DNA of 64,000 bases, from contig CAWFIT010000001.1 in assembly GCA_963815965.1 (NCBI GenBank), positions 310,001 through 374,000 on the forward strand, read 5' to 3'. This DNA is from DASVFB01 sp963815965. GTDB lineage: Bacteria > Actinomycetota > Thermoleophilia > Gaiellales > Gaiellaceae. A program made the translations under genes and the position numbers. Position 1 is the first letter of the stretch. Each line of letters opens with the position of its first letter. Of the stretch, positions 56,988 to 64,000 are shown piece by piece. Under the pieces are notes generated by a model. It worked only from the letters and a program-made list of their open reading frames with translations, was not told where the DNA came from and made no database searches.

Positions 56988-58211
56988 GTGACCGAACCCA
57001 CGTCTGTCCCTTCCAGCGTCCGAGTCCACGTGATCGGCGCAGGGCCCGTGGGTCTTCTACTCACCGCACTGCTCCAGTCGATCGAGGGCTGTTCAGTGCG
57101 GCTTTACGAGAAGCGACACGAATACACGCGGACCCGAATGGTCCAGCTCGCGTCGTACCTCGTTGCGGATTCGGTCGAGACCTACCGTGCCGATCCGATC
57201 GATGGAGATAGCGTCGAGGCCATCTTCGATCCACCGGAGCTTGACCAGGGCCTCTCGTTCAGACAATCAATTCCTTCGGATCTAAAGGCACTTCTGGGCC
57301 GCTGGGCGCTGGGGTTTTGCCCGCTCAAGTCCGTCGAGCTCTCGATCAGCGACCTGATCGATTCGCGCGGGGACAATCGCGTGGAGCGCACCGCGGCAGT
57401 CGTGACAGCCGAGGAAGCGATGGCGATGCTTCGGCCGGGAGACATTCTGATCGACTCCACGGGTAGCAGGTCTCTACTTCGCGATCACCTTGCTCTCGGC
57501 TCCGACGGGGCGGAGGGCGCGAACACGCTCAGGGTTCGGCTCGAATACGCACTCGTGATCAGCTTCCTGTACGGCGAGAGGTACGACTGCAACGAGTTCT
57601 GTAAGTACTACAAGAACATCGAGAACGCGCACTACAAGTTCATCCCGATGGTCCATCGCACGCACTACGACGGCGGCGTTACCCACGTAACGGGCATCGT
57701 CAACATCGGGGCTGAGGATTACGAGGCGATGCCGCCACGATTCGATGGCGAGTGGCTTCGCAGCAACCTTCCTGACGTCGCTCAGTCGATGGACCGTTTC
57801 ATCGACAAGGTCAAGGAGGAAACGCACGGCGAGATACTCGGCGACCTCGAGATTGTCCGGATCCCCCTTGATCTCTACCGCGCTCGAAATGCGACCAGCC
57901 GGCAGTGGCGTCAGGGCGGTAATGCCGACCACCCGTTCGCCAGGTCGCCGGTGTTCCTCGCCGGGGACTCGGCGATCGGCTCTCCATACTTCCAGTCGCT
58001 TTCACTTGGCTTCGAGTGTGCGATGTACCTGGCCGGGCTAATCGCGCAGGGTGACTTACCGCTCGGAGAGATGCTCGATCGCTATGAGCTGTACATCTAC
58101 AAGCAGTGGCTTCGCGTCTACATGCGCAGCAAGATGATCAAGCACAACAAAGATCTCTTTGAGTCCCTCGACGACCCGCTCGCACTCCTGGAGAAGTTGC
58201 ACATCTACTAG
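56988..58211 (+). CDS. Unusual FAD-dependent monooxygenase-like protein
   Basis: 407 residues from GTG 56988. HVIGAGPVGLLLTALLQSIE is the FAD Rossmann motif. EKRHEYTRTRMVQLASYLVA follows, where the Arg-rich stretch resembles MICAL- and hydroxylase-type enzymes. VFLAGDSAIGSPYFQSLSLG with its GD motif contacts the FAD ribose, as in p-hydroxybenzoate-hydroxylase-fold enzymes. The middle (NEFCKYYKNIENAHYKFIPM) is Tyr/Lys/Asn-rich and looks less GC-biased than neighbours, hinting at horizontal transfer. I do not recognise the subfamily; the substrate is unknown. Confidence 0.72.
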   Translation: MTEPTSVPSSVRVHVIGAGPVGLLLTALLQSIEGCSVRLYEKRHEYTRTRMVQLASYLVADSVETYRADPIDGDSVEAIFDPPELDQGLSFRQSIPSDLKALLGRWALGFCPLKSVELSISDLIDSRGDNRVERTAAVVTAEEAMAMLRPGDILIDSTGSRSLLRDHLALGSDGAEGANTLRVRLEYALVISFLYGERYDCNEFCKYYKNIENAHYKFIPMVHRTHYDGGVTHVTGIVNIGAEDYEAMPPRFDGEWLRSNLPDVAQSMDRFIDKVKEETHGEILGDLEIVRIPLDLYRARNATSRQWRQGGNADHPFARSPVFLAGDSAIGSPYFQSLSLGFECAMYLAGLIAQGDLPLGEMLDRYELYIYKQWLRVYMRSKMIKHNKDLFESLDDPLALLEKLHIY

Positions 58212-58226
58212 TGAGAGTCGTGCGGT

Positions 58227-58895
58227 CTAAGAGGAGGACAACGCGCGCTCGAGGGCGGCCAGGTCGGTCGGCCCGCCGTGCGTCGCCAGCACGTGCTCGA
58301 CCGGCAGCTCGAGCAGCGGGCGCAACCCTTCGGCGACGTCCTCGCGGGTCACGCCGGGTCGGAGCCACCTCTCGTTGATCTCGAGGCCCTGGCCGAAGTC
58401 GACGAGCGTGTCGCCGGAGATCACCGCACGCTTGCTCTCGACCCAGAGCACAGTGTCGTTCGACTTATGCCCGCGGAACACGTCGGCACCGAACGGCAGC
58501 CGGTCGCCCGGCGAATACGGGCGTGCCTCTCCTTTCTTTTCGCGGAGCAGCCAGACGACGTCCGGACTGCCGTCGCCAGCCTGCTCGGCGGTGAGCCCGT
58601 ACGTGTCCATGAGGTACTGCGCGGAGTCGGGCAGCGGCGTAAACACGGGAACGCCGAGGCGCTCCACTAGGCGTTGTGCGTCCCGCTCGTGCCACGGCGC
58701 GGTGAGCACGATCGCCGTCTCGCGCTCGGCCGCACGCGACTCGATTTCGCTCGGCACGCCCAGCGGGTCGAACAGCAACAGACGTCCGTCGTCGTCGATC
58801 GCGTAGGACGAGACGTTCTTGTCCCACGGCTCGCTCGACCTCCACTCCGGATGCGGTGCCTGCCAGTGCCATAGGCCGGGACGCAACTCGCGCAC
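58227..58895 (-). CDS. MBL-fold hydrolase with an altered metal motif
   Basis: 222 residues from GTG 58895, which has TAGCAT 6 nt upstream and no Shine-Dalgarno. VLTAPWHERDAQRLVE stands where HxHxDH is expected, so the first His is missing and the spacing differs. VISGDTLVDFG and LATHGGPTDL retain later ligand positions. Such variants exist in actinobacteria; they may bind one metal or be inactive. A broken copy of its start and promoter lies at 49058-49129. Confidence 0.78.
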   Translation of the reverse strand: MRELRPGLWHWQAPHPEWRSSEPWDKNVSSYAIDDDGRLLLFDPLGVPSEIESRAAERETAIVLTAPWHERDAQRLVERLGVPVFTPLPDSAQYLMDTYGLTAEQAGDGSPDVVWLLREKKGEARPYSPGDRLPFGADVFRGHKSNDTVLWVESKRAVISGDTLVDFGQGLEINERWLRPGVTREDVAEGLRPLLELPVEHVLATHGGPTDLAALERALSSS

Positions 58896-58901
58896 GGCGC
58901 G

Positions 58902-58907
58902 ATGCTA
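58902..58907 (-). promoter_or_regulatory. Leaderless-type -10 box of the MBL gene
   Basis: TAGCAT on the minus strand ends 6 nt before GTG 58895, the same spacing as in the remnant at 49058-49129 and the GS-like gene at 40366. Confidence 0.45.
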
Positions 58908-59103
58908 CTGAAACGCTTGCTACCGGAGCACGTCACCGGAGGAGTTAGCGTTGCGGCTTGCCTAGCGAGGACGAAGGTGCGATCACGAGGCGAGGCGCCG
59001 GTGGTCTGACCGAGGTGCAGCGTGAAGGCGAGACCGTCCGTCGCGCCGCAGGCCCCTTCGAGCTGCGCGAGTGCAGCATCACCGGGGAGAGGCAGGATGA
59101 CGC

Positions 59104-59550
59104 ATGGGAGTGAAGATGCGCCCGGCACGCGCGGAGGACTGGCCACGGCTGTGGCCGCTGCTGGCAGGCATGGGCGTGCGCGACTCGGAACAGTCGACGC
59201 ACGAGCGGTTTCTGCGGCTCGCCGCGGAGCCTTACTGGTTCATCGCCGTTGCCGACGATGACGACTCCTTGCTCGGGTACGCCGCGGTCCAGGACTACGG
59301 GGACCACCTGCGTGCGGGCAAGGAAGGCCGGGTGGCGAGACTCCACGACCTGTACGTCTTCCCGGACGCTCGCAACGCCGGCGTGGGACGACTACTCATG
59401 GAGGGCGTCGTGCGCTGGGCGTCCGACCGTGTCCGCTACCTGCAGTGGCAGGCGCACGAGAGTCGTGCGGCGCCGTTTTTCGAGCGCCTCGGCTACAGGG
59501 GGCAGCCGTGCCCGCAGCCGGACTACCCGGAGTTCGAGATCACGTTCTGA
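59104..59550 (+). CDS. GNAT-family acetyltransferase
   Basis: 148 residues. MRPARAEDWPRLWPLLAGMG is the usual N-terminal strand-helix, RLHDLYVFPDARNAGVGRLL holds the acetyl-CoA loop (RNAGVGRLL as Q/R-x-x-G-x-G/A), and FFERLGYRG is the C-terminal motif. ATG 59116, with GGAG 5 nt upstream, is an equally likely start. The substrate is unknown. The 208 bp upstream (58896-59103) contain no recognisable gene. Confidence 0.82.
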   Translation: MGVKMRPARAEDWPRLWPLLAGMGVRDSEQSTHERFLRLAAEPYWFIAVADDDDSLLGYAAVQDYGDHLRAGKEGRVARLHDLYVFPDARNAGVGRLLMEGVVRWASDRVRYLQWQAHESRAAPFFERLGYRGQPCPQPDYPEFEITF

Positions 59551-59614
59551 AGGACGACGACCAGATCGAACTCTTCACGCAATTCGGGCTGATGCCCGGA
59601 GCGACGGCGAGCTA

Positions 59615-59635
59615 GCCGCCCGGGCGCCCGGCGGC
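59615..59635 (+). terminator. Hairpin after the GNAT gene
   Basis: A GC-rich stem GCCGCC...GGCGGC with two further inner pairs and a short loop begins 64 nt after the GNAT stop. No T-run follows. It is a plausible terminator separating the GNAT gene from the small membrane-protein gene. Confidence 0.4.
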
Positions 59636-59677
59636 CGCCCCCGGTGTCGGCCGCTCCGCCGGTTAGGCTCGAGCATC

Positions 59678-59986
59678 GTGAAAGTGGAGCTTGACCACCT
59701 CCTGCGCGACACGACGCTGTTCACCCTCACGGTTGCGATTGCGCTCGGCTGGTCGCTGTTCCAGTTCGCACATGGAGTCGCGACCTTCGTCGATGCGCTA
59801 ACCACGCATCTGCCCCCAGCAAGTGCCAGCCGGTTCATTCCCAGTTACGGCGACGGGGTGGGTTTGACGTGGGTCGTGGGGGGACGTGTCGTCACGCTCG
59901 ACGGTGTCGTCATGGGACTCATCGAACTCGCGACGGTGCTGCTGGTTGCATGGTTTGTCCGCCGTCGCACTGTTCGCCCAAGCTGA
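59678..59986 (+). CDS. Small membrane protein, unknown
   Basis: 102 residues from GTG 59678, with a TAGGCT box 8 nt upstream. Two membrane helices (TLFTLTVAIALGWSLFQFAH and GVVMGLIELATVLLVAWFV) flank a loop with YGDGVGLTWVVGGRVVTLD. The tail is Arg-rich, so the C-terminus probably faces the cytoplasm. No family recognised. Confidence 0.6.
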   Translation: MKVELDHLLRDTTLFTLTVAIALGWSLFQFAHGVATFVDALTTHLPPASASRFIPSYGDGVGLTWVVGGRVVTLDGVVMGLIELATVLLVAWFVRRRTVRPS

Positions 59987-60064
59987 CCGATTCCCAAGGC
60001 GCGAGCGCCGCGCTATGGCCGGATCGCCGAGTGTCCGGGCTGGGTTTGCGCAGTGGAGGACTCT

Positions 60065-61090
60065 CTAGCCGGGGACATTCGGAGCGATCCGAATCAGACA
60101 CTTGCCGAGATTCTCGCCGCGGTACAGCCCCGCGATCGAACCCGGTGCCTGCTCGAGTCCATCGAGGATGTCCTCTCGATAGCGGATCTGTCCGTTGCGC
60201 ACCCAGTTCTCGAGTTCCCGCAGTGCCTCGGGATGGCGCTGGACATGGTCAAAGATCAGAAAGCCCTGCATTCGCGCGCGTTTGACGAGAAGATGACGTT
60301 CGACCCGCGGTCCCTGTGGTGGCGGCTCCCAATTCGCGATCGATGCCGTGCCGCAAATGACCACCCGTGCTCCGACATTGAGACGTCGCATGATGGAATC
60401 GCTGATCGAGCCGGCCGTGTTGTCGAAGTAGACGTCAACGCCTTCTGGGCAGGCGACGTCGAGTGCTGCCTCGAGATCGTCAGCCTTGTAATCCACCGCA
60501 GAGTCGTAGCGAAAGTCCTCGCGACACATACGCACCTTGTCAGGCCCACCGGCAATGCCGACGGTACGGCAACCCTTGATCTTGGCGATTTGGCCGACGC
60601 ACGACCCGACCGCTCCCGCTGCAGTCGATACGACCACAGTCTCGCCCGCCCTGGGCTGACCGACCTCGAGCAAGGCGAAATAAGCCGTCAGACCATTGAG
60701 GCCGAGGACGCCAAGCGATGTGGAGATCGGCAAACCCGAGCCGTCGACCTTGCGCTCGATCGCCTCGGCGGCCACGACAGCGAAGTCCTGCCAGCCGAAC
60801 ATGCCAAGGACGCAGTCACCTGCGTGGAAGTCGGCACTTCGAGACTCTTCGACGCGCCCGACTGCACCCGAGCGCATGACCGCACCAAGCGCTACAGGCT
60901 CGGAGTAGTTGGTGACCGCGCTGACCCAACCGCGCATCGCGGGATCCACCGACAGGTAGATGTTGCGCACCAGAACCTGGCCATCCGACGGGTCCGGCAC
61001 AGGCGCCTCGACGATCTCGAAGTGCTCCGCCTGGGGAATGCCGGACGGCCTCGACTTCAGTCTGACCTGCCGGTTCACTCGTTGGTGCAT
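60065..61090 (-). CDS. NADP-dependent medium-chain oxidoreductase (CurA/PTGR type)
   Basis: 341 residues. LVRNIYLSVDPAMRGWV near the start and LGVLGLNGLTAYFALLEVGQ are typical of the zinc-free leukotriene B4 dehydrogenase/curcumin reductase group. VVSTAAGAVGSCVGQIAKIK is the NADP-binding loop, and VYFDNTAGSISDSIMRRL follows. It reduces alpha,beta-double bonds of ketones or aldehydes with NADPH. It stands alone between a small membrane-protein gene and the M23 operon. Confidence 0.87.
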   Translation of the reverse strand: MHQRVNRQVRLKSRPSGIPQAEHFEIVEAPVPDPSDGQVLVRNIYLSVDPAMRGWVSAVTNYSEPVALGAVMRSGAVGRVEESRSADFHAGDCVLGMFGWQDFAVVAAEAIERKVDGSGLPISTSLGVLGLNGLTAYFALLEVGQPRAGETVVVSTAAGAVGSCVGQIAKIKGCRTVGIAGGPDKVRMCREDFRYDSAVDYKADDLEAALDVACPEGVDVYFDNTAGSISDSIMRRLNVGARVVICGTASIANWEPPPQGPRVERHLLVKRARMQGFLIFDHVQRHPEALRELENWVRNGQIRYREDILDGLEQAPGSIAGLYRGENLGKCLIRIAPNVPG

Positions 61091-61188
61091 AGCTGGTACC
61101 CCTGGCGCAGTCTAGTGCTCGCGTCGTGCCGCGCTGTAACGGCGAACCCTTAAGAAGGCGCGACATGCTGCGCGGCAAGCCGCTCCCG

Positions 61189-61584
61189 TCAAGGGCGCGA
61201 CTTCGAGCCAAGCAGGAAACCGACGATTGTTCCCGCGACGACGAGTTGCAAGGTTGCGGGCAACGGGCCCGAGCGGTGCCAGCCTCGGCGGCCGTGGAAC
61301 AGCTTCCTGCCCCCGGGGCGAAGCGCCGGGAACACGTGCTCCAGGTCGGGGGCCGACGCGGCTAGCGCACCGATAGTCGCGGGATCGAACGGCCCGCGGC
61401 GCGCGGCCAAGAGTCCGACGCACGCGACGCCGCTCGCGATCTCGAAGCGGCGGCTGGCGATGTCCTGATGCGGAATGCGATCGCCGAGGAGGTGCGTAGG
61501 CGGGCCGAGCAAGAGCGCACGTCCGGGCGTTCCGGCTACCGCGCCGACCAACGCGCCGGTCGCGACGTGCAGCGACACGATCAC
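61189..61584 (-). CDS. YdjM/DUF457-like small membrane protein
   Basis: 131 residues from GTG 61584, overlapping the M23 peptidase stop as GTGA. HVATGALVGAVAGTPGRALL, HLLGDRIPHQD and SAPDLEHVFPAL have the His/Asp-rich membrane pattern of the metal-dependent hydrolase-like family. The last helix is LQLVVAGTIVGFLLG. Enzyme activity is unproven in this family. Confidence 0.65.
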   Translation of the reverse strand: MIVSLHVATGALVGAVAGTPGRALLLGPPTHLLGDRIPHQDIASRRFEIASGVACVGLLAARRGPFDPATIGALAASAPDLEHVFPALRPGGRKLFHGRRGWHRSGPLPATLQLVVAGTIVGFLLGSKSRP

Positions 61585-63230
61585 GGCGACGGCCTCCGCC
61601 GCAGGCGCACCACTAGCGCCGAGGTGAAGAGGATCGCCGACGCGATGATTCCCAGGAGTACGGCGAGCGGAGGCAGGCCCGAAGCACGGCCGACTGGGCG
61701 AATGCCGCTCGCTGCTGCGGCGACGCGTCGTGCCGGAAACGCGTAGTCCGCGTGCGGAACCGGGACGTGCGGTCGCTCGCTCGTGCGAGGCCCATGCGAG
61801 ATCAGACCTCGGGCAGCGAGCAGCCGGCGCCACACAAACCGGGCCTCCGCGCGTACCGCTCCGTGCGGGAACGGGGGGTGCGCGGGCGCGGCCGCGTGAG
61901 GACGGACGAGGTGCCGCCACGAATCGAGATACCGCGTGGGATTCACCGCGCCGTTGTACTTGAGCCGCAACAACTGGTGCGGATGGATCTCGAAGTGAAG
62001 GTGCGGCGAAGTCGTGAACGCGTCGCCGGTATTGCCGATGAAGCCGATCACGTCGCCGGCCTTGACACGCTTCGAGTGCAGAGCGAGAGGCGAATAGCCC
62101 GAAAGATGTGCGTAGTAGAACTGGTTGCGCATTGCGTCGCGGACCCAGAGCCGCCAGCCGCCGAGGCGCTCCCAGCCGACGCGGTTCAGCGTGCCGTCCG
62201 CGACAACAACGACCGGCGTGCCGATTGCGGCGAAGATGTCATCGCCGTGGTGCCAGTTCCCCGGAACGTCCCCGCGGAACCCGCCGTACGTGTCGACGTA
62301 ATTCGAGCCGCCGGCGACCGGGAACATGTAGTGATCGACGCCGAGCGGCGGCGTCACCGTCAGCGGATCGTCTCCCTGACGCTTGCGATGGCGCCGGCGC
62401 TGGTGCTTCGTCTTGTCCTTCGCCGGCTTCGCTCGCACGCGAGGCTGCACCCGATGGGCGACGCGAGCCGCCGTCGCAGGTTCGACCTTGCGCGGCGGCA
62501 GTCGCGCGAACGAGACAAGGAGCACGGCACCAGCCGGCAGTCCGGCGTGAGCCCTCTTCAGGTGCACCGCGAGAGCGCCCGCGCCACCGCCGTCCTGCCG
62601 CGGCAGCGCTGTCGCGTAGCCCCAGCCGCCGAGCGAGAGGGCACGGCCCGGCTGTACTGCTGCGGGCTTTCCACCGACCGCGAGCCCGTCGATGCGCACG
62701 CCCTTGGCGACGACTCCTCGACGAACGCTGAGCTCGATACGTCGGGCCGTGACCGCGCCGCGGAAGAGGGAGACCGAGTGAAGCTCGACGCGGCCGTTCG
62801 CGCAATTCGCGGCATGCATGCCGATCGACGACGCGGAGACGATCGCGCCGTTCGCCGGATACGCGACGCCCCCGGCACCGGCGCGGCTGACTCGAGGTGA
62901 GAACGCAGCCGGACCGAGCACGCGCGCCTGCACCCCCGGTTCCTGCAAGACGAGTGCCGCAACGAGCACGCAGCCGCCGCTTCCGACCGGCTGACCGGGC
63001 TTAAGCGCGGTTGCCGCAGGCACTGCGGTCGTCGTGGGGACGGTCGCTGTGGTCGTCACCACCGGTGTCGTCGTCGTTGAGACCGAATCTGTGGTCGTCG
63101 CATCAGTCGTCGTGTCATCGGTCGTGGTCGGAGGCGCCGGAGGAGGACCGGCGTGAATCACCCCGGCGGTGATCCCGGCAACGAACAGGCCGCAGGCGAG
63201 GGCCACAGCCCCAAGATGACCCCGCGTCAC
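61581..63230 (-). CDS. M23-family metallopeptidase with Thr-rich linker and C-terminal membrane helix
   Basis: 549 residues. A signal peptide or anchor (GAVALACGLFVAGITAGVIH) is followed by a Thr/Val-rich linker (about 35-80), a poorly conserved Ala/Arg region, and the peptidase domain around 320-440. NWHHGDDIFAAIGTPV and TTSPHLHFEIHP give the His/Asp/His zinc site and catalytic His. The domain usually cuts peptidoglycan peptides or acts as an inactive activator. The C-terminus ends in VLLGIIASAILFTSALVVRL, so both ends may be membrane-tied. It overlaps the YdjM-like gene as GTGA. Confidence 0.87.
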   Translation of the reverse strand: MTRGHLGAVALACGLFVAGITAGVIHAGPPPAPPTTTDDTTTDATTTDSVSTTTTPVVTTTATVPTTTAVPAATALKPGQPVGSGGCVLVAALVLQEPGVQARVLGPAAFSPRVSRAGAGGVAYPANGAIVSASSIGMHAANCANGRVELHSVSLFRGAVTARRIELSVRRGVVAKGVRIDGLAVGGKPAAVQPGRALSLGGWGYATALPRQDGGGAGALAVHLKRAHAGLPAGAVLLVSFARLPPRKVEPATAARVAHRVQPRVRAKPAKDKTKHQRRRHRKRQGDDPLTVTPPLGVDHYMFPVAGGSNYVDTYGGFRGDVPGNWHHGDDIFAAIGTPVVVVADGTLNRVGWERLGGWRLWVRDAMRNQFYYAHLSGYSPLALHSKRVKAGDVIGFIGNTGDAFTTSPHLHFEIHPHQLLRLKYNGAVNPTRYLDSWRHLVRPHAAAPAHPPFPHGAVRAEARFVWRRLLAARGLISHGPRTSERPHVPVPHADYAFPARRVAAAASGIRPVGRASGLPPLAVLLGIIASAILFTSALVVRLRRRPSP

Positions 63231-63281
63231 GACTGCATTAGAGCATCGGTCGCGCCCGAAGGAAAGTCGCGAGCGCTTGTA

Positions 63282-64000
63282 CTAGCTCTTGCTCGCCGTG
63301 ATCAGCCGGAGAATGCCTTCTAGGCTCTTCGGGCTGAAGCCGTGCCGCTGTTGGAATCGCTTGGCCTCCGACTTGTCTGCGAGCGCGAGCACGAGCTCTT
63401 CCCTCGATGTGTGGAGGCGGCAGGCGGTGACGTCGACTGCGTGCAACGCCAGCACCTGCACCAGACCTCCGAGGCCGCCACTGTTCGGAAGCTTTCGCGA
63501 ATTGCACGGATTCGAAATCGCGACAGGCTGCGGCGCAGCGAAGTGATCTGCGAGCGCCTGCGCACCGATGATCGCGAAGCTGCCGGCAATCGCCGCGACT
63601 GCGATGCGACGCGCATCGACGACGAGCAGGAACGCCGCGACAAACGCGAGCGCAGCGGCGATGAGGAATGCCCGGTGAAAAGCGTCCGACGCCGCGGCTA
63701 CGAACACAGTCTCGACGCGATCGAACATCGCGTCGAACAGCGGACGATCCTCCTGCGAGACCTCGGCGCGCGCCTTCGGGGCGTCGGATCGCACGGCAGC
63801 GAGCGGACGATCCGAGTGGACCGAGGAGACAAGGACAGGCGCGATGCGCAGCTTCTCGCTCGGACCGATTGGCGCATCGAGCACGACGGCGACCGTGCGG
63901 AGCTTCGCCCGCTCCGTCGCAGCGTCGAGATCGTGCGCGATCACCGGCGCGAGCACGACCAGGGCGAGCGTCACGCCGAGATGACGCACGGCGAGATTCA
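63282..64000 (-). CDS. Probable MFS transporter, C-terminal part only (5' end beyond window)
   Basis: The minus-strand frame is open to the right edge, reading NLAVRHLGVTLALVVLAPVI first. A GTG at 63989 is unlikely to be the start. FHRAFLIAAALAFVAAFLLV and VAAIAGSFAIIGAQALADHF are late membrane helices, as in the last two helices of drug-efflux MFS proteins. After them a soluble tail (CNSRKLPNSGGLGGLVQVLA, REELVLALADKSEAKRF, GFSPKSLEGILRLI) of about 70 residues is unusual. Assignment rests on pattern only. Confidence 0.5.
   Translation of the reverse strand, partial: NLAVRHLGVTLALVVLAPVIAHDLDAATERAKLRTVAVVLDAPIGPSEKLRIAPVLVSSVHSDRPLAAVRSDAPKARAEVSQEDRPLFDAMFDRVETVFVAAASDAFHRAFLIAAALAFVAAFLLVVDARRIAVAAIAGSFAIIGAQALADHFAAPQPVAISNPCNSRKLPNSGGLGGLVQVLALHAVDVTACRLHTSREELVLALADKSEAKRFQQRHGFSPKSLEGILRLITASKS

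Noticed and set aside
58896..59103. Possible small gene between the MBL and GNAT genes
   Set aside because: No frame shows a start signal with recognisable or composition-plausible protein; it is left as intergenic.
59551..59614. Short tail reading DQIELFTQFGLMPGATAS after the GNAT stop
   Set aside because: It looks protein-like and may be another gene-end remnant, but 18 residues without a known match are too little to call.

Overview
The window is high-GC bacterial DNA, densely packed on both strands, with many 4-bp ATGA/GTGA gene overlaps, frequent GTG starts and several leaderless-type starts (a TANNNT box 6-8 nt before the start codon). With ergothioneine genes, an ECF42-type sigma factor, cyclase-AAA-TPR signalling proteins and a streptomycin-kinase-type phosphotransferase, this points to an actinobacterium. 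Thermoleophilia (Gaiellales/Solirubrobacterales relatives) is my best guess, but no rRNA or other phylogenetic marker is present. I found no tRNA, CRISPR array, insertion sequence or phage gene.

Layout. 1-6905 (-): an operon for NDH-2, an SCP2 protein, a glycogen-debranching-type enzyme, glucose-6-phosphate dehydrogenase and a GH15 glucosidase/trehalase, three of its junctions being ATGA overlaps. 7152-11282 (-): a small conserved protein and a cyclase-AAA-TPR signalling protein. 11363-18222 (+): a broken cyclase fragment, then a giant secreted PKD/Ig-like/PASTA repeat protein. 18268-21802 (-): a thioredoxin-reductase-like flavoprotein, egtB, egtD and a UBP-type zinc finger. 22100-24463 (+): a secreted GH3 enzyme behind a leader with nested inverted repeats. 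24528-26228: a cNMP-binding protein and a SixA-type phosphatase. 26309-30592 (+): a DGPF/ECF42 sigma module run together with class III alcohol dehydrogenase, an MBL hydrolase and an SDR. 30609-37767 (-): an operon of FAD/GcvT oxidoreductase, cyclase-AAA-TPR regulator and PLP decarboxylase. 37857-44494: permease, choline-kinase-like protein, glutamine-synthetase-like ligase, PuuD-like hydrolase, aldehyde dehydrogenase and a second SDR copy, which looks like a Puu-type gamma-glutamyl amine catabolic pathway. 44513-48551 (-): FMN reductase, second NDH-2, phosphotransferase, a small Cys-rich protein and a HAD hydrolase. 48636-63230: mixed hydrolases, kinases, VOC, GNAT, cupin, M55 and M23 peptidases, an FAD monooxygenase and a medium-chain reductase. 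The right edge holds the C-terminal part of a probable MFS transporter.

Likely interplay: demethylating or deaminating oxidation of amines (FAD/GcvT protein, gamma-glutamyl pathway) would make aldehydes, which the ALDH, SDRs and the formaldehyde-type alcohol dehydrogenase/MBL pair could remove. The ECF42 sigma factor and the embedded cyclase-type regulator are plausible controllers. Separately, two cyclase proteins, one cyclase remnant and a cNMP-binding protein suggest cyclic-nucleotide signalling.

Caveat: at least nine genes or fragments need one-base indels to restore their frames. The pattern (single-base, often in short homopolymer or GC runs, flanked by intact conserved sequence) looks more like residual sequencing error than gene decay, so I give restored extents and say where the breaks are.
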